From Acidobacteriota bacterium (lineage in GTDB: Bacteria > Acidobacteriota > Terriglobia > Terriglobales > Acidobacteriaceae): a stretch of DNA of 12,413 bases. Below are positions 1 through 6,462 of this stretch, in pieces (position 1 is the stretch's first letter; the number at the start of each line of letters is the position of its first letter). The stretch is taken from positions 2,799 to 15,211 of the forward strand of contig QHVR01000128.1 of the NCBI GenBank assembly GCA_003223595.1, given 5' to 3'. The notes beneath the pieces are model-generated. The model was not told where the DNA came from. It saw only the letters and a program-made list of their open reading frames with translations, and did no database searches. The translations under genes and the position numbers were made by a program.

Positions 1-852
1 CTGGAAGACGAGGTACTCGACTGCCGCACTCAGAAGAATCGAGTCATCTTCTGGGATGTAGACGCTCCAGCAACGCTCTCGCGTCTTGAATCTGATCCCT
101 GGGATCCGTTCCGTGCTGTCATCCGCGAATACGACGCTATTTTCACTTACGGCGGCGGACCACCCGTGGTGTCGCACTACGAAAAATTTGGAGCGCAAGC
201 GTGCGTGCCTATCTATAACGGACTGGATCCAGAAACGCATCACCCCGTAGCGGCCGATCCGAACCTGTCGTGCGACCTGGCTTTCGTCGGGCACCGACTT
301 CCGGACCGCGAAGCGCGAGTCGAAGAATTCTTTCTGAAGGCCGCCCATCTCGCACCCGAACTGTCGTTCGTCTTAGGTGGGGAAGGCTGGGGCGGCAAGA
401 ACTTACCCCCAAATGTCCGCTGGATTGGCCATGTAGGAAGCGAGCGCCACAACGTGGTGAACTGTTCGGCCCGCATGGTGCTAAACGTTAATCGGGAATC
501 GATGGCGAAAGTAGGTTTTTCTCCTCCTACGCGGGTCTTTGAAGCGGCGGGAGCAGGAGCTTGTCTCATTACTGATGAATGGGAGGGAGTGGACCAGTTC
601 TTCACTCCGCATTCAGAGATCCTGATTGCGGGGTGCGCAGAGGACGTGGTCGCTCACCTGAGAGGACGCAACGCAGAGCAGGCCTCGACGATTGGCCAAG
701 CAATGATGAACCGAGCCCTGCACGATCACAGTTACGAATCGCGTGCGCAACAAGTACACACTGAGCTGGAGAAGTTGTTGAGAAGCACAAAAGCTCGCAA
801 ACCCCGCCGAAAGGTCTCTGCAACTCAAGCTATATCGCCTCTGGCAGCCTAA
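1..852 (+). CDS. CgeB-type glycosyltransferase, 5' end outside window
   Basis: The frame is open from base 1 to the TAA at 850-852, giving at least 283 residues; the true start lies upstream, so the internal GTG at 166 is not the start. The visible part matches the CgeB / glycosyl transferase family 1 (GT-B fold) layout: an N-terminal-domain stretch VIFWDVDAPATLSRL near residues 15-30, a YNGLDPETHHP hinge near 72-82, and the C-terminal nucleotide-sugar-site stretch SPPTRVFEAAGAG near 174-186 followed by LITDEWEGVDQFF. These enzymes are cytoplasmic and transfer sugars from activated donors to cell-surface or secondary-metabolite acceptors; donor and acceptor cannot be read from sequence. The next gene is a paralogue with the same landmarks, so the two probably decorate the same product. 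The C-terminus ends in a basic stretch (KARKPRRK) of no known role. The family call is firm, the substrate unknown. Confidence 0.85.
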   Translation: MEDEVLDCRTQKNRVIFWDVDAPATLSRLESDPWDPFRAVIREYDAIFTYGGGPPVVSHYEKFGAQACVPIYNGLDPETHHPVAADPNLSCDLAFVGHRLPDREARVEEFFLKAAHLAPELSFVLGGEGWGGKNLPPNVRWIGHVGSERHNVVNCSARMVLNVNRESMAKVGFSPPTRVFEAAGAGACLITDEWEGVDQFFTPHSEILIAGCAEDVVAHLRGRNAEQASTIGQAMMNRALHDHSYESRAQQVHTELEKLLRSTKARKPRRKVSATQAISPLAA

Positions 853-856
853 GGAG
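851..856 (+). promoter_or_regulatory. Ribosome binding site overlapping upstream stop codon
   Basis: AAGGAG lies 6 bases before the TTG at 863, and its two leading A bases are also the end of the TAA stop of the preceding glycosyltransferase gene. This decides the TTG start and implies that the two genes are on one transcript, with re-initiation by ribosomes finishing the first. Confidence 0.75.
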
Positions 857-862
857 AGCCAC

Positions 863-2005
863 TTGAAAATCGTCGTCTTCGGCCTGTCGGTGACTTCATC
901 CTGGGGGAATGGTCACGCCACAACGTATCGCGCCCTGCTCGCGGCGCTGCACCGCCGCAAGCATCGCATCGTCTTCTTTGAGAAGGATGAGGAGTGGTAC
1001 GCGTCCAATCGCGACCTGCCCAAACCCGATTTCTGTGAAGTACGTCTGTTCAACGATTGGCGCGCCGTACTGCCTTCGGTGCATCGCGAACTCGCCGATT
1101 GCGACGTCGCCATCTTGGGTTCTTTCTTCCCGGAAGGAATCCGAGCCGCCCAGGAGATTATTGGCGCCAGCAAGCCGGTCAAAGTTTTCTACGATATCGA
1201 CACCCCCATCACGCTAAACAGTCTTCGCGCCGGCGGGGCCGCCTACCTGAAGCCGCAGCAGATTCCCGGCTTCGATCTTTACCTCAGCTTCACTGCCGGT
1301 CCGATTCTAGCGCAGTTGCAGCGCGAGTTCGGCGCCCGCCGCGCCCTGCCGCTCTATTGCTCCTTCGAGCTCGAGAACTACTATCCACGCCGCGTCTTCC
1401 GCCGCTATGCATGCGACCTGAGCTATATGGGAACCTATGCCTCGGACCGGCAGGCAAAAGTGGATGAACTCCTGACGCTTCCGGCTCAAGAACTGCCCCA
1501 TCGCCGTTTCATAATCGCGGGTTCGCAATACCCATCGAAGCTGCGTTGGCCGAAAAATGTGCGCAGCATCCGGCATCTTTCTCCGCGTTGGCATCCTCAT
1601 TTTTATTCGTCGTCAAGGCTCACGCTCAATTTGACGCGCCAAGGAATGGTCGAATGGGGATACTCCCCCTCGGTCCGGCTGTTCGAGGCTGCCGGCTGCG
1701 GCTGCCCAATCATCTCCGATCCGTGGCCTGGGCTGGACACAATTTTCGCTGTGGGAGAAGAAGTGCTGGTGGCCGAGCGCTCGCAAGACGTCATCCAGGC
1801 TGTTGAACAAACCGATGACGCTCAACTGAGAAAGATGGGAGCCCGTGCCCGCGAAAGAGTTCTTGAGGAACACAGCTCGGCTCGTCGAGCCGAGCAATTC
1901 GAAAACTATGTGGGCTCGATCGCAGTAAACAAAGTTCCTGTCGCTTCGCCGATTCTTGCGTCGGCGCGGGCAGCGTCACGAGGGCTGCAAACAACGGGAG
2001 CGTAA
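863..2005 (+). CDS. CgeB-type glycosyltransferase, complete
   Basis: This 380-residue protein begins at a TTG backed by the AAGGAG at 851-856. It opens with MKIVVFGLSVTSSWGNGHA, a GT-B-style first strand and glycine loop. Residues 107-122 (VKVFYDIDTPITLNSL) and 268-283 (SPSVRLFEAAGCGCPI) line up with the same landmarks in the preceding gene, and ISDPWPGLD (284-292) follows as in CgeB / Glyco_trans_1_2 proteins. Length is normal for the family. There is no signal peptide or membrane span, so it acts in the cytoplasm. Bacillus CgeB is tied to spore outer-layer maturation, but related proteins are common in non-sporulating bacteria and probably glycosylate polysaccharides, lipids or proteins. 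The role here is inferred from family only. The last 20 or so residues are low-complexity and probably not part of the fold. Confidence 0.87.
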   Translation: MKIVVFGLSVTSSWGNGHATTYRALLAALHRRKHRIVFFEKDEEWYASNRDLPKPDFCEVRLFNDWRAVLPSVHRELADCDVAILGSFFPEGIRAAQEIIGASKPVKVFYDIDTPITLNSLRAGGAAYLKPQQIPGFDLYLSFTAGPILAQLQREFGARRALPLYCSFELENYYPRRVFRRYACDLSYMGTYASDRQAKVDELLTLPAQELPHRRFIIAGSQYPSKLRWPKNVRSIRHLSPRWHPHFYSSSRLTLNLTRQGMVEWGYSPSVRLFEAAGCGCPIISDPWPGLDTIFAVGEEVLVAERSQDVIQAVEQTDDAQLRKMGARARERVLEEHSSARRAEQFENYVGSIAVNKVPVASPILASARAASRGLQTTGA

Positions 2006-2023
2006 TCCTAAAAAGGGTGCTGG

Positions 2024-2043
2024 CTGTGTAGGCATGCACACAG
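2024..2043. repeat. Inverted repeat CTGTGT-N8-ACACAG
   Basis: Two perfect 6-bp arms flank an 8-base centre that itself contains the palindrome GCATGC. It sits 18 bp after the glycosyltransferase stop and 50 bp before the next start. It could be a weak transcription end signal (there is no T tract) or an operator for the downstream gene; the sequence does not decide. Confidence 0.4.
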
Positions 2044-2093
2044 TGAGCGAAGTAACAATTTGACATGGAACAGTTCTTACAAGGAGAAGTTGT

Positions 2094-2537
2094 ATGGCAT
2101 CAAGAAATTCTTCACGTGTACTGACCGATCACGACGAGATCCGGAGTTGGGCTGAAGAGCGTGACGCGCGCCCCTCTGCCGTGCAAAGAACCCACACCGA
2201 CGACAGCGTGGGCATCATCCGGCTGGACTTTCCCGGCTACTCCGGCGAAAACTCGCTGGAAGAAATCGAGTGGGACGAGTGGTTCGACAAATTCGACGAC
2301 AACAACCTGGCCTTGATCGTTCAGGATCAAACGGCAGGAGGCGAAAAAAGCAACTTCAACAAAATTGTCAGTCGTGACAGCGTCGAATCCACCGGAAAAT
2401 CCCGCAGCCGGGAAAAGAAATCAACGTCTGCCCGTGGCTCAACTTCTAAGAAATCGAGTGCCCGGTCCACCAGCAGATCTACTGCCTCAGGGAAGAAGAA
2501 AAAATCGAAGAGCACGAGTCACCGAAGGGCTGCATAG
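2094..2537 (+). CDS. Small protein with acidic conserved head and Ser/Lys/Arg-rich tail
   Basis: ATG at 2094 is preceded by AAGGAG at 2081-2086 (7-base spacing), so the 147-residue product is well supported. Residues 8-93 form a compact, acidic, aromatic-containing module with landmarks LTDHDEIRSWAEE, GIIRLDFPGYSG (40-51), IEWDEWFDKFDD (58-69) and KSNFNKIV (85-92). I recall similar short proteins of unknown function in many soil bacteria, but I cannot name a characterised member. Residues 94-147 switch sharply to Ser, Thr, Lys and Arg, with clusters such as GKKKKSKS, resembling the basic disordered tails of DNA- or RNA-binding proteins. There is no signal peptide or membrane span. It stands alone between the glycosyltransferase pair and a convergent gene. 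A nucleic-acid or polyanion interaction through the tail is inference only. Confidence 0.8.
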   Translation: MASRNSSRVLTDHDEIRSWAEERDARPSAVQRTHTDDSVGIIRLDFPGYSGENSLEEIEWDEWFDKFDDNNLALIVQDQTAGGEKSNFNKIVSRDSVESTGKSRSREKKSTSARGSTSKKSSARSTSRSTASGKKKKSKSTSHRRAA

Positions 2538-2550
2538 AGGAGTTCGTCAT

Positions 2551-2577
2551 CCCTGTCCTCCGCGAAGGAGGACAGGG
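2551..2577. terminator. 11-bp perfect hairpin between convergent genes
   Basis: CCCTGTCCTCC and GGAGGACAGGG pair perfectly around the 5-base loop GCGAA. The hairpin lies between the stop of the + gene (2537) and the stop of the - gene (2585), where a two-way terminator is expected. No T tract follows on either strand, so it is not a classical intrinsic terminator; it may protect 3' ends or work with Rho. Confidence 0.6.
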
Positions 2578-2584
2578 TGGGCGC

Positions 2585-4261
2585 TCATATCACTCCCGCG
2601 GTCTCGAGTTGCCGCACCGAGTCGTCGATCTTCTCGCGATAGAACAGGTATGCCCTCTCAAGCCAGGGTTTCTCACATTCAACCCCAGTCCCCATCAATG
2701 CCATTTTGCAATACGAAGCACGAAACGTACTGTAGGCCATTGAGAATAGCTGTGTTCTGTTGGGCACGATTCCACTCTTCGCGCGAAATCGACTCAGCAG
2801 ATACTGCTCGGCATCGGCGTCCATATTCCACTCAACGATTGCGCCTGCGAGATCCCAGAGAATGTCGGTAGGCCCTGGAAAGAAGTGATCGTCTCCGTGC
2901 TGGGATGCATCGACTTTGATCAATGTCCCGTCTTGAGATCTGATCCACTCATGGGGCGCCATCCGCCCGTCGGCAATTACGAGATGATCCGTTCGAAAGC
3001 TCTCCGCTCCCATCGGCCATTGTCTCCCAGTTTCCTGGGAAAAATTGAACCGCACCATTTCTTCGAATTGCCCGTCAGCAACGCCGTCATGGCTGAATTC
3101 ACGAGTTCGAAACGCGCAGTACTCCGCAATGCGATCCAGCACCAATCTCGACAGGTCGGAGCGATCTAAAGGTCGTCCGGCAACGAAGTCATAGCACGAC
3201 ATGCCATCCCCAGCATCTTCCACCCGTGCGCCGAATCCAGCCTCATGTAGAACTCGAGAACGCTGGCGGATCTTGCTCCCCGACTCTCCCAAGCCCTCAA
3301 ACTTGAACACATTTTCCCGATCCGCGGACCAATACTTGGCGCCATCCATTTCCGGCCAATAAGCAGGCTGTTCGGCTCGGCCATGGAGAAAGAACTTTCG
3401 CCATGCTCCCCCCGACAATGAAGTCGAATGCTGGAAGCGCTGCGAAATGCGTGAAGATACTCTGCGCCAGGCAAATCTATTCCATCTTGAAACGGCATTC
3501 GAGGCGCACAGCTGTCCCGGGTCGACGTCACGAGTGCCCAGCAATGTTATGCTGTCAGCCCCAACGCCCTCGCGCATCAGGGATTCAGCGACCGATAAGA
3601 AAGATGACCCGCTCAGCCCCGGCCCTTCATCCACGACCATGAACCTTGAACCGTCATGCCGGTGTTTTCGCACCCAATCTCTTTGGTCACTACTCAACTC
3701 GGTCGCGCGATTGTAGGGATGACCAGCAGGACGCACTGTAATACGGCTCGCCCGTACGCCACGTCTTCTCAGTGCAGCGCACGCGACCCCGCTTAGCGTA
3801 GTTCCAACGCTCCGAATGCCGACCAGAGCGACCGGAACTCGAGAACCCGCGTCCGCCATGGCATCTGCAAAATCTCCAGGATGCAGGGCATAGTAAGCGA
3901 ATCCTTCCGGATGCGAGATGCGCGCTGTCTCAGGCGGATACTCGGCTAATTCGTGGGCCAGAGCTTTCAACCTTTTCTCGTCGCAATCGTTCCCCACAAA
4001 CTCCGAACTCAGCAAGTCCGTGATCTCCGCCGACTTAGGGGCCGAGCCCCAGCCGCAATCGCCCAGGGCACACTCAACTTCTCCGGCAAGAAGAAGGGCA
4101 TCGAGAACCGTTCCCGGATCGCAACGACTGAATTTGGAGATTGCATCGAGCAGGCGCCGGGTCAATGCCTGGCCCGACACCGTCTCAGCAGTCTGTCGAA
4201 AGACAATCCGGTTCACGCCCGCCATGCCCCTTTGATTAGCCCTACCATCTGCAGGTTGCAT
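2585..4261 (-). CDS. Phosphoribosyltransferase-like / APH-like kinase fusion protein
   Basis: The frame encodes 558 residues without frameshift. Residues 143-241 look like a type I phosphoribosyltransferase core: a strand-loop GIRSVGTTLSG (148-158), a VRPAGHPYNR segment (176-185), then the hydrophobic-acidic-glycine loop VVDEGPGLSGSSF (209-221), the place of the PRPP-binding motif. From about 310 the protein resembles an aminoglycoside phosphotransferase/choline-kinase-type fold: a glycine loop GLGESG (323-328), a GRPL hinge (362-365), and a C-lobe with KVDASQHGDDHFFPG (449-463) and DILWDLAGA (466-474). The usual HxDxxxxN catalytic loop is not clearly present; APHEW (435-439) occupies that region. 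It may make or modify a ribosylated small molecule, but no reaction can be assigned. It follows the PAP2 gene by 74 bp on the same strand. Start is uncertain: ATG 4261 has no ribosome binding site, and ATG 4225 is an alternative. Confidence 0.75.
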   Translation of the reverse strand: MQPADGRANQRGMAGVNRIVFRQTAETVSGQALTRRLLDAISKFSRCDPGTVLDALLLAGEVECALGDCGWGSAPKSAEITDLLSSEFVGNDCDEKRLKALAHELAEYPPETARISHPEGFAYYALHPGDFADAMADAGSRVPVALVGIRSVGTTLSGVACAALRRRGVRASRITVRPAGHPYNRATELSSDQRDWVRKHRHDGSRFMVVDEGPGLSGSSFLSVAESLMREGVGADSITLLGTRDVDPGQLCASNAVSRWNRFAWRRVSSRISQRFQHSTSLSGGAWRKFFLHGRAEQPAYWPEMDGAKYWSADRENVFKFEGLGESGSKIRQRSRVLHEAGFGARVEDAGDGMSCYDFVAGRPLDRSDLSRLVLDRIAEYCAFRTREFSHDGVADGQFEEMVRFNFSQETGRQWPMGAESFRTDHLVIADGRMAPHEWIRSQDGTLIKVDASQHGDDHFFPGPTDILWDLAGAIVEWNMDADAEQYLLSRFRAKSGIVPNRTQLFSMAYSTFRASYCKMALMGTGVECEKPWLERAYLFYREKIDDSVRQLETAGVI

Positions 4262-4335
4262 AAGGAGCCGTCTACTGGCGGAGGTATGGCGCCCCTTGGC
4301 CGTGGGAGGGCGGCAGCGCGGGAACTCAGCTAGAG

Positions 4336-5250
4336 CTAAAAAATAAAGCGAGTGTGATGCTTACAAGAGTCACTCAGCTCTGGGTCGCAGTGCGCGTGGA
4401 AGACGTGTGCCCCAATCCCGATTCCCAGCGCTGATCCGATGAACATGTCCGATGACCAGTGATCCCGCGCCATGAACCGGCTCACCGTCACAATCGATGC
4501 CGCCGAGTAGGCTAAGACTTGGACCCACTTCTGCGAGTACTCATGCGACAAGACCGTGGCCATCGCGTAGGTAAACATGGCGTGTCCACCAGGAAACGAG
4601 GTGTTGATCATGTGATGCTTCCAAAAGTCTCCGTTCCCATTCCCTTCGCCGGGTCTTTGCCGGGCCGCCACGAACTGCATCGGCGTGTAAATCAGAAAGG
4701 TGTCGACCAGGGTCTCGAGCGTCAAAAAACCTGTTTCGCGCGCGTGGCGGTGATTCTCGGTCTTTAGCCCATAGATCCACACGCCGGCAAGAGCGGCGGA
4801 GAGCCCTCCGATGGCGATGTTGGAAGTGTCCTGATAAAACTGGTAATGGGCATTCCCGATATGTTTTTCGATGTGCCGGTCTGCGGCAATCAAGCCCCCG
4901 GTTCCCGCCAATTCCAGGACGTCCCACTTGAAATTCGATTCCTTGAAAGGCGTGAGATACAGTTCCTTCTGATCCTCCAGCGTTCTCCGAATCGCATTTC
5001 TCACTGCTCCATGGTGATCCGAACTCTGTATTGTTCCGGGATCGCCGCCTGCATCCGCGTCGAACGTGCCTTCAGGCAGCGACGAGACGTCAAACCGTGC
5101 CACTGTGAAGGCGGGTACATCGTCGTGGGGACTTGGCAATGAGGGTAACGATTGAAACGAGTCAGTTTGAGCAAGAGCACACTTCTCTAGGGCAGCGCCC
5201 GCAATCAATACCATCAGGAATCGACAGAAGACCGCAGGTGGTTTGGACAA
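4336..5250 (-). CDS. Exported PAP2-family phosphatase
   Basis: The 304-residue protein starts at a TTG (5250) with GGGAG seven bases upstream; no better in-frame start is seen. Residues 1-27 form a signal peptide ending ALA/Q. The PAP2 / acid phosphatase catalytic signature is present: RP at 199-200 (motif 1), PGGH at 220-223 (motif 2, a variant of PSGH), and SR-x5-H-x3-D at 257-268 (motif 3, with H264 and D268). Hydrophobic segments near 143-161, 175-190, 242-257 and 270-285 fit a membrane-embedded or membrane-associated helical bundle facing the periplasm. The family removes phosphate from lipid phosphates, isoprenoid diphosphates or soluble phosphomonoesters. The usual motif-1 lysine is glutamine (Q192), an odd substitution at a phosphate-contacting position. 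The gene leads into the phosphoribosyltransferase-kinase gene 74 bp on, so co-transcription is likely. Substrate unknown. Confidence 0.87.
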   Translation of the reverse strand: MSKPPAVFCRFLMVLIAGAALEKCALAQTDSFQSLPSLPSPHDDVPAFTVARFDVSSLPEGTFDADAGGDPGTIQSSDHHGAVRNAIRRTLEDQKELYLTPFKESNFKWDVLELAGTGGLIAADRHIEKHIGNAHYQFYQDTSNIAIGGLSAALAGVWIYGLKTENHRHARETGFLTLETLVDTFLIYTPMQFVAARQRPGEGNGNGDFWKHHMINTSFPGGHAMFTYAMATVLSHEYSQKWVQVLAYSAASIVTVSRFMARDHWSSDMFIGSALGIGIGAHVFHAHCDPELSDSCKHHTRFIF

Positions 5251-5757
5251 GGTAATTCTCCCGTAGTTGGGTTAACAACTTAGAAGCGCCCTCTTGGATG
5301 CAGTGGCCGGAAAAAGGTTAACTTTCGCCCGCAAGTGTGAGAATGCGTGCAACTTTTTGTACATGCCTTTTGAAAGACGCAAAACTCCGGAATACCCTGT
5401 ACCCCTCATCACCAACTCCGGTCGGTGCGCTGGCATCGAATTTTGGCGATGTGGTCCTCCGCCCCTGGTTTCCGCTGCCAGCACTCCCATCGCTGGGAGC
5501 AACCAAATTCCATATGAGTCTCTGGTGGTGTCGTTCTCCATTGCCACGATACAAACGCAACTTCTATCGCCTCGGTCCCGCCCACAATTGGTACTTTCAA
5601 GCAAACTGGTTCCGTCGCAATGTGCGGACACGAGCGTTACGGGCAAAGGTAATTTCCTGGAAACGATGATGCCTTGCCCCGCGCGATTGGCAGGACTCTT
5701 GGCGCCAAGCGAGAGGCCTTCGCCTAGTGAGGATTGCAATCCAGAGATCAGGTGATG
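5251..5757. other. 507-bp intergenic stretch without a convincing gene
   Basis: Open frames exist on both strands here (for example 5294-5755 + and 5272-5739 -), but their products lack conserved motifs, hydrophobic patterning or ribosome binding sites, and they overlap one another. Visible structure is limited to a CTCCCA-TCGC-TGGGAG hairpin at 5484-5499, GGTTAAC at 5316-5322 and again at 5270-5276, AGTTG-N6-CAACT at 5265-5280 next to the PAP2 start, and palindromes at 5698-5742. It may hold the PAP2 promoter and 3' structures of the cytochrome mRNA, or the decayed remains of a gene. Confidence 0.5.
5698..5742. repeat. Two perfect 12-bp palindromes downstream of cytochrome gene
   Basis: CTTGGCGCCAAG (5698-5709) and GGATTGCAATCC (5731-5742) are each perfect palindromes, with AGGC-CTTC-GCCT (5714-5725) between them. 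They start 16 bases beyond the cytochrome stop in its direction of transcription. They may form 3' mRNA structure or bind protein; no T tract accompanies them. Confidence 0.4.
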
Positions 5758-6165
5758 CTATTTCTTTTTCATCGCTGCAGCCCGAAATTGAAGTTCGTCG
5801 CGCAACAAGAGCAGCTGATACCGGCTGCTATGCGCGTCATGACATTCCAGGCATTGTCCCCTGACGGCAGGAACATGCTGCCGCAGCGCAGCCGATTCAT
5901 CATGGCATGCTGAACAGATTTTGGATTTCGGCATCGATAAGCTCACAGTCGTCATGTCGCCTTGCGTCATCCTGAGATGGCAAACAGTGCATGGCGAATC
6001 CATAGCGGAGTGCACCGACTTCCCGGTGATCTTCTGAACGTGGCATGCAGGGCAATCCTTGTCGACCAATCCCGGATGCTCCGCCGCCCATGTGCTACGT
6101 GCTCCCCACAAGAAGGTGCAGGTAATCACCAGGAAAACTCGACGGCTGTATGCATTGGCACTCAC
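5758..6165 (-). CDS. Exported tetrahaem cytochrome c
   Basis: This 135-residue protein has a signal peptide (about 1-27, RRVFLVITCTFLW core, cleavage near TWA/AE) and four CXXCH haem-c sites: CPACH 38-42, CTVCH 59-63, CSACH 84-88 and CLECH 105-109. The mature chain holds exactly four other histidines, H30, H52, H97 and H112, which is the number needed for bis-histidine ligation of all four haems. The arrangement fits the paired-CXXCH / cytochrome c3-c7-type superfamily of periplasmic electron carriers. The C-terminus is a short helix ending KKK. The start is GTG 6165; no other ATG, GTG or TTG is in frame before the upstream stop, and no ribosome binding site is visible. It reads divergently from ytxH. 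Partner enzyme or electron acceptor is not in the window. Confidence 0.87.
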   Translation of the reverse strand: MSANAYSRRVFLVITCTFLWGARSTWAAEHPGLVDKDCPACHVQKITGKSVHSAMDSPCTVCHLRMTQGDMTTVSLSMPKSKICSACHDESAALRQHVPAVRGQCLECHDAHSSRYQLLLLRDELQFRAAAMKKK

Positions 6166-6177
6166 GATCGTCGCGTC

Positions 6178-6183
6178 ATTGTA
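6178..6183 (-). promoter_or_regulatory. Possible -10 box for cytochrome gene
   Basis: TACAAT on the minus strand lies so that transcription would start about 6 bases before the GTG at 6165, which would explain the missing ribosome binding site. No good -35 box is seen 16-18 bp upstream (CTGATT at 17 bp), so support is modest. Confidence 0.3.
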
Positions 6184-6262
6184 GGCAAGCCACGATGTCC
6201 AATCAGTAATGAGAATGAATTACGTCCTCGAAATCAACTCCCAGTCGCCCGTCCGTAGTCTG

Positions 6263-6276
6263 CCTAAGTACTTGGG
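6263..6276. promoter_or_regulatory. 14-bp palindrome CCTAAGTACTTGGG
   Basis: The sequence is palindromic at all positions but one (a T opposite G), centred on AAGTACTT. It sits in the 297-bp divergent region between the cytochrome gene (98 bp to its start) and ytxH (187 bp to its start). The form is that of a dimeric regulator's operator; the regulator is unknown. Confidence 0.4.
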
Positions 6277-6317
6277 GCAGTAGAAACAACAGGCGGCAGG
6301 TGATCCCAGTCACACCT

Positions 6318-6370
6318 GTGTACGGCCCCGCTCACAACCGGCAAGTCTGCTCTTTTGCGGTGTACAGCCC
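6318..6370. repeat. Direct repeats GTGTAC(G/A)GCCC, 42 bp apart
   Basis: Copies at 6318-6328 (GTGTACGGCCC) and 6360-6370 (GTGTACAGCCC) match at 10 of 11 bases, with start-to-start spacing of 42 bp, four helical turns. They lie upstream of ytxH and could place two regulator molecules on the same DNA face. A CAGGTG/CACCTG inverted pair (6297-6302, 6313-6318) abuts the first copy. Confidence 0.4.
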
Positions 6371-6462
6371 TTTTCGACTTTCAATACCAGACCAGACTGA
6401 TAGCGATACCGGGCCTGCCCGCATATAGCTAAGGAAAGCGCTTCTGCGCAAAGGATTTCGCA

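Noticed and set aside
166..168. GTG at 166 as start of the first glycosyltransferase gene
   Set aside because: The frame is open to base 1 and the upstream residues match conserved CgeB N-terminal wording (DVDAPATLSRL), also present in the paralogue.
2060..2065. TTGACA upstream of the 147-aa protein gene
   Set aside because: It looks like a -35 box, but at 16-18 bp downstream there is only the ribosome binding site and no -10 sequence.
5641..5700. GGGCAAAGG segment resembling part of a cyclic-di-GMP riboswitch
   Set aside because: The remaining conserved core and the paired stems of the class I riboswitch could not be found on either strand.
5272..5755. Overlapping open frames of 110-155 codons on both strands
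   Set aside because: Their products lack motifs and normal composition, none has a ribosome binding site, and they exclude each other.
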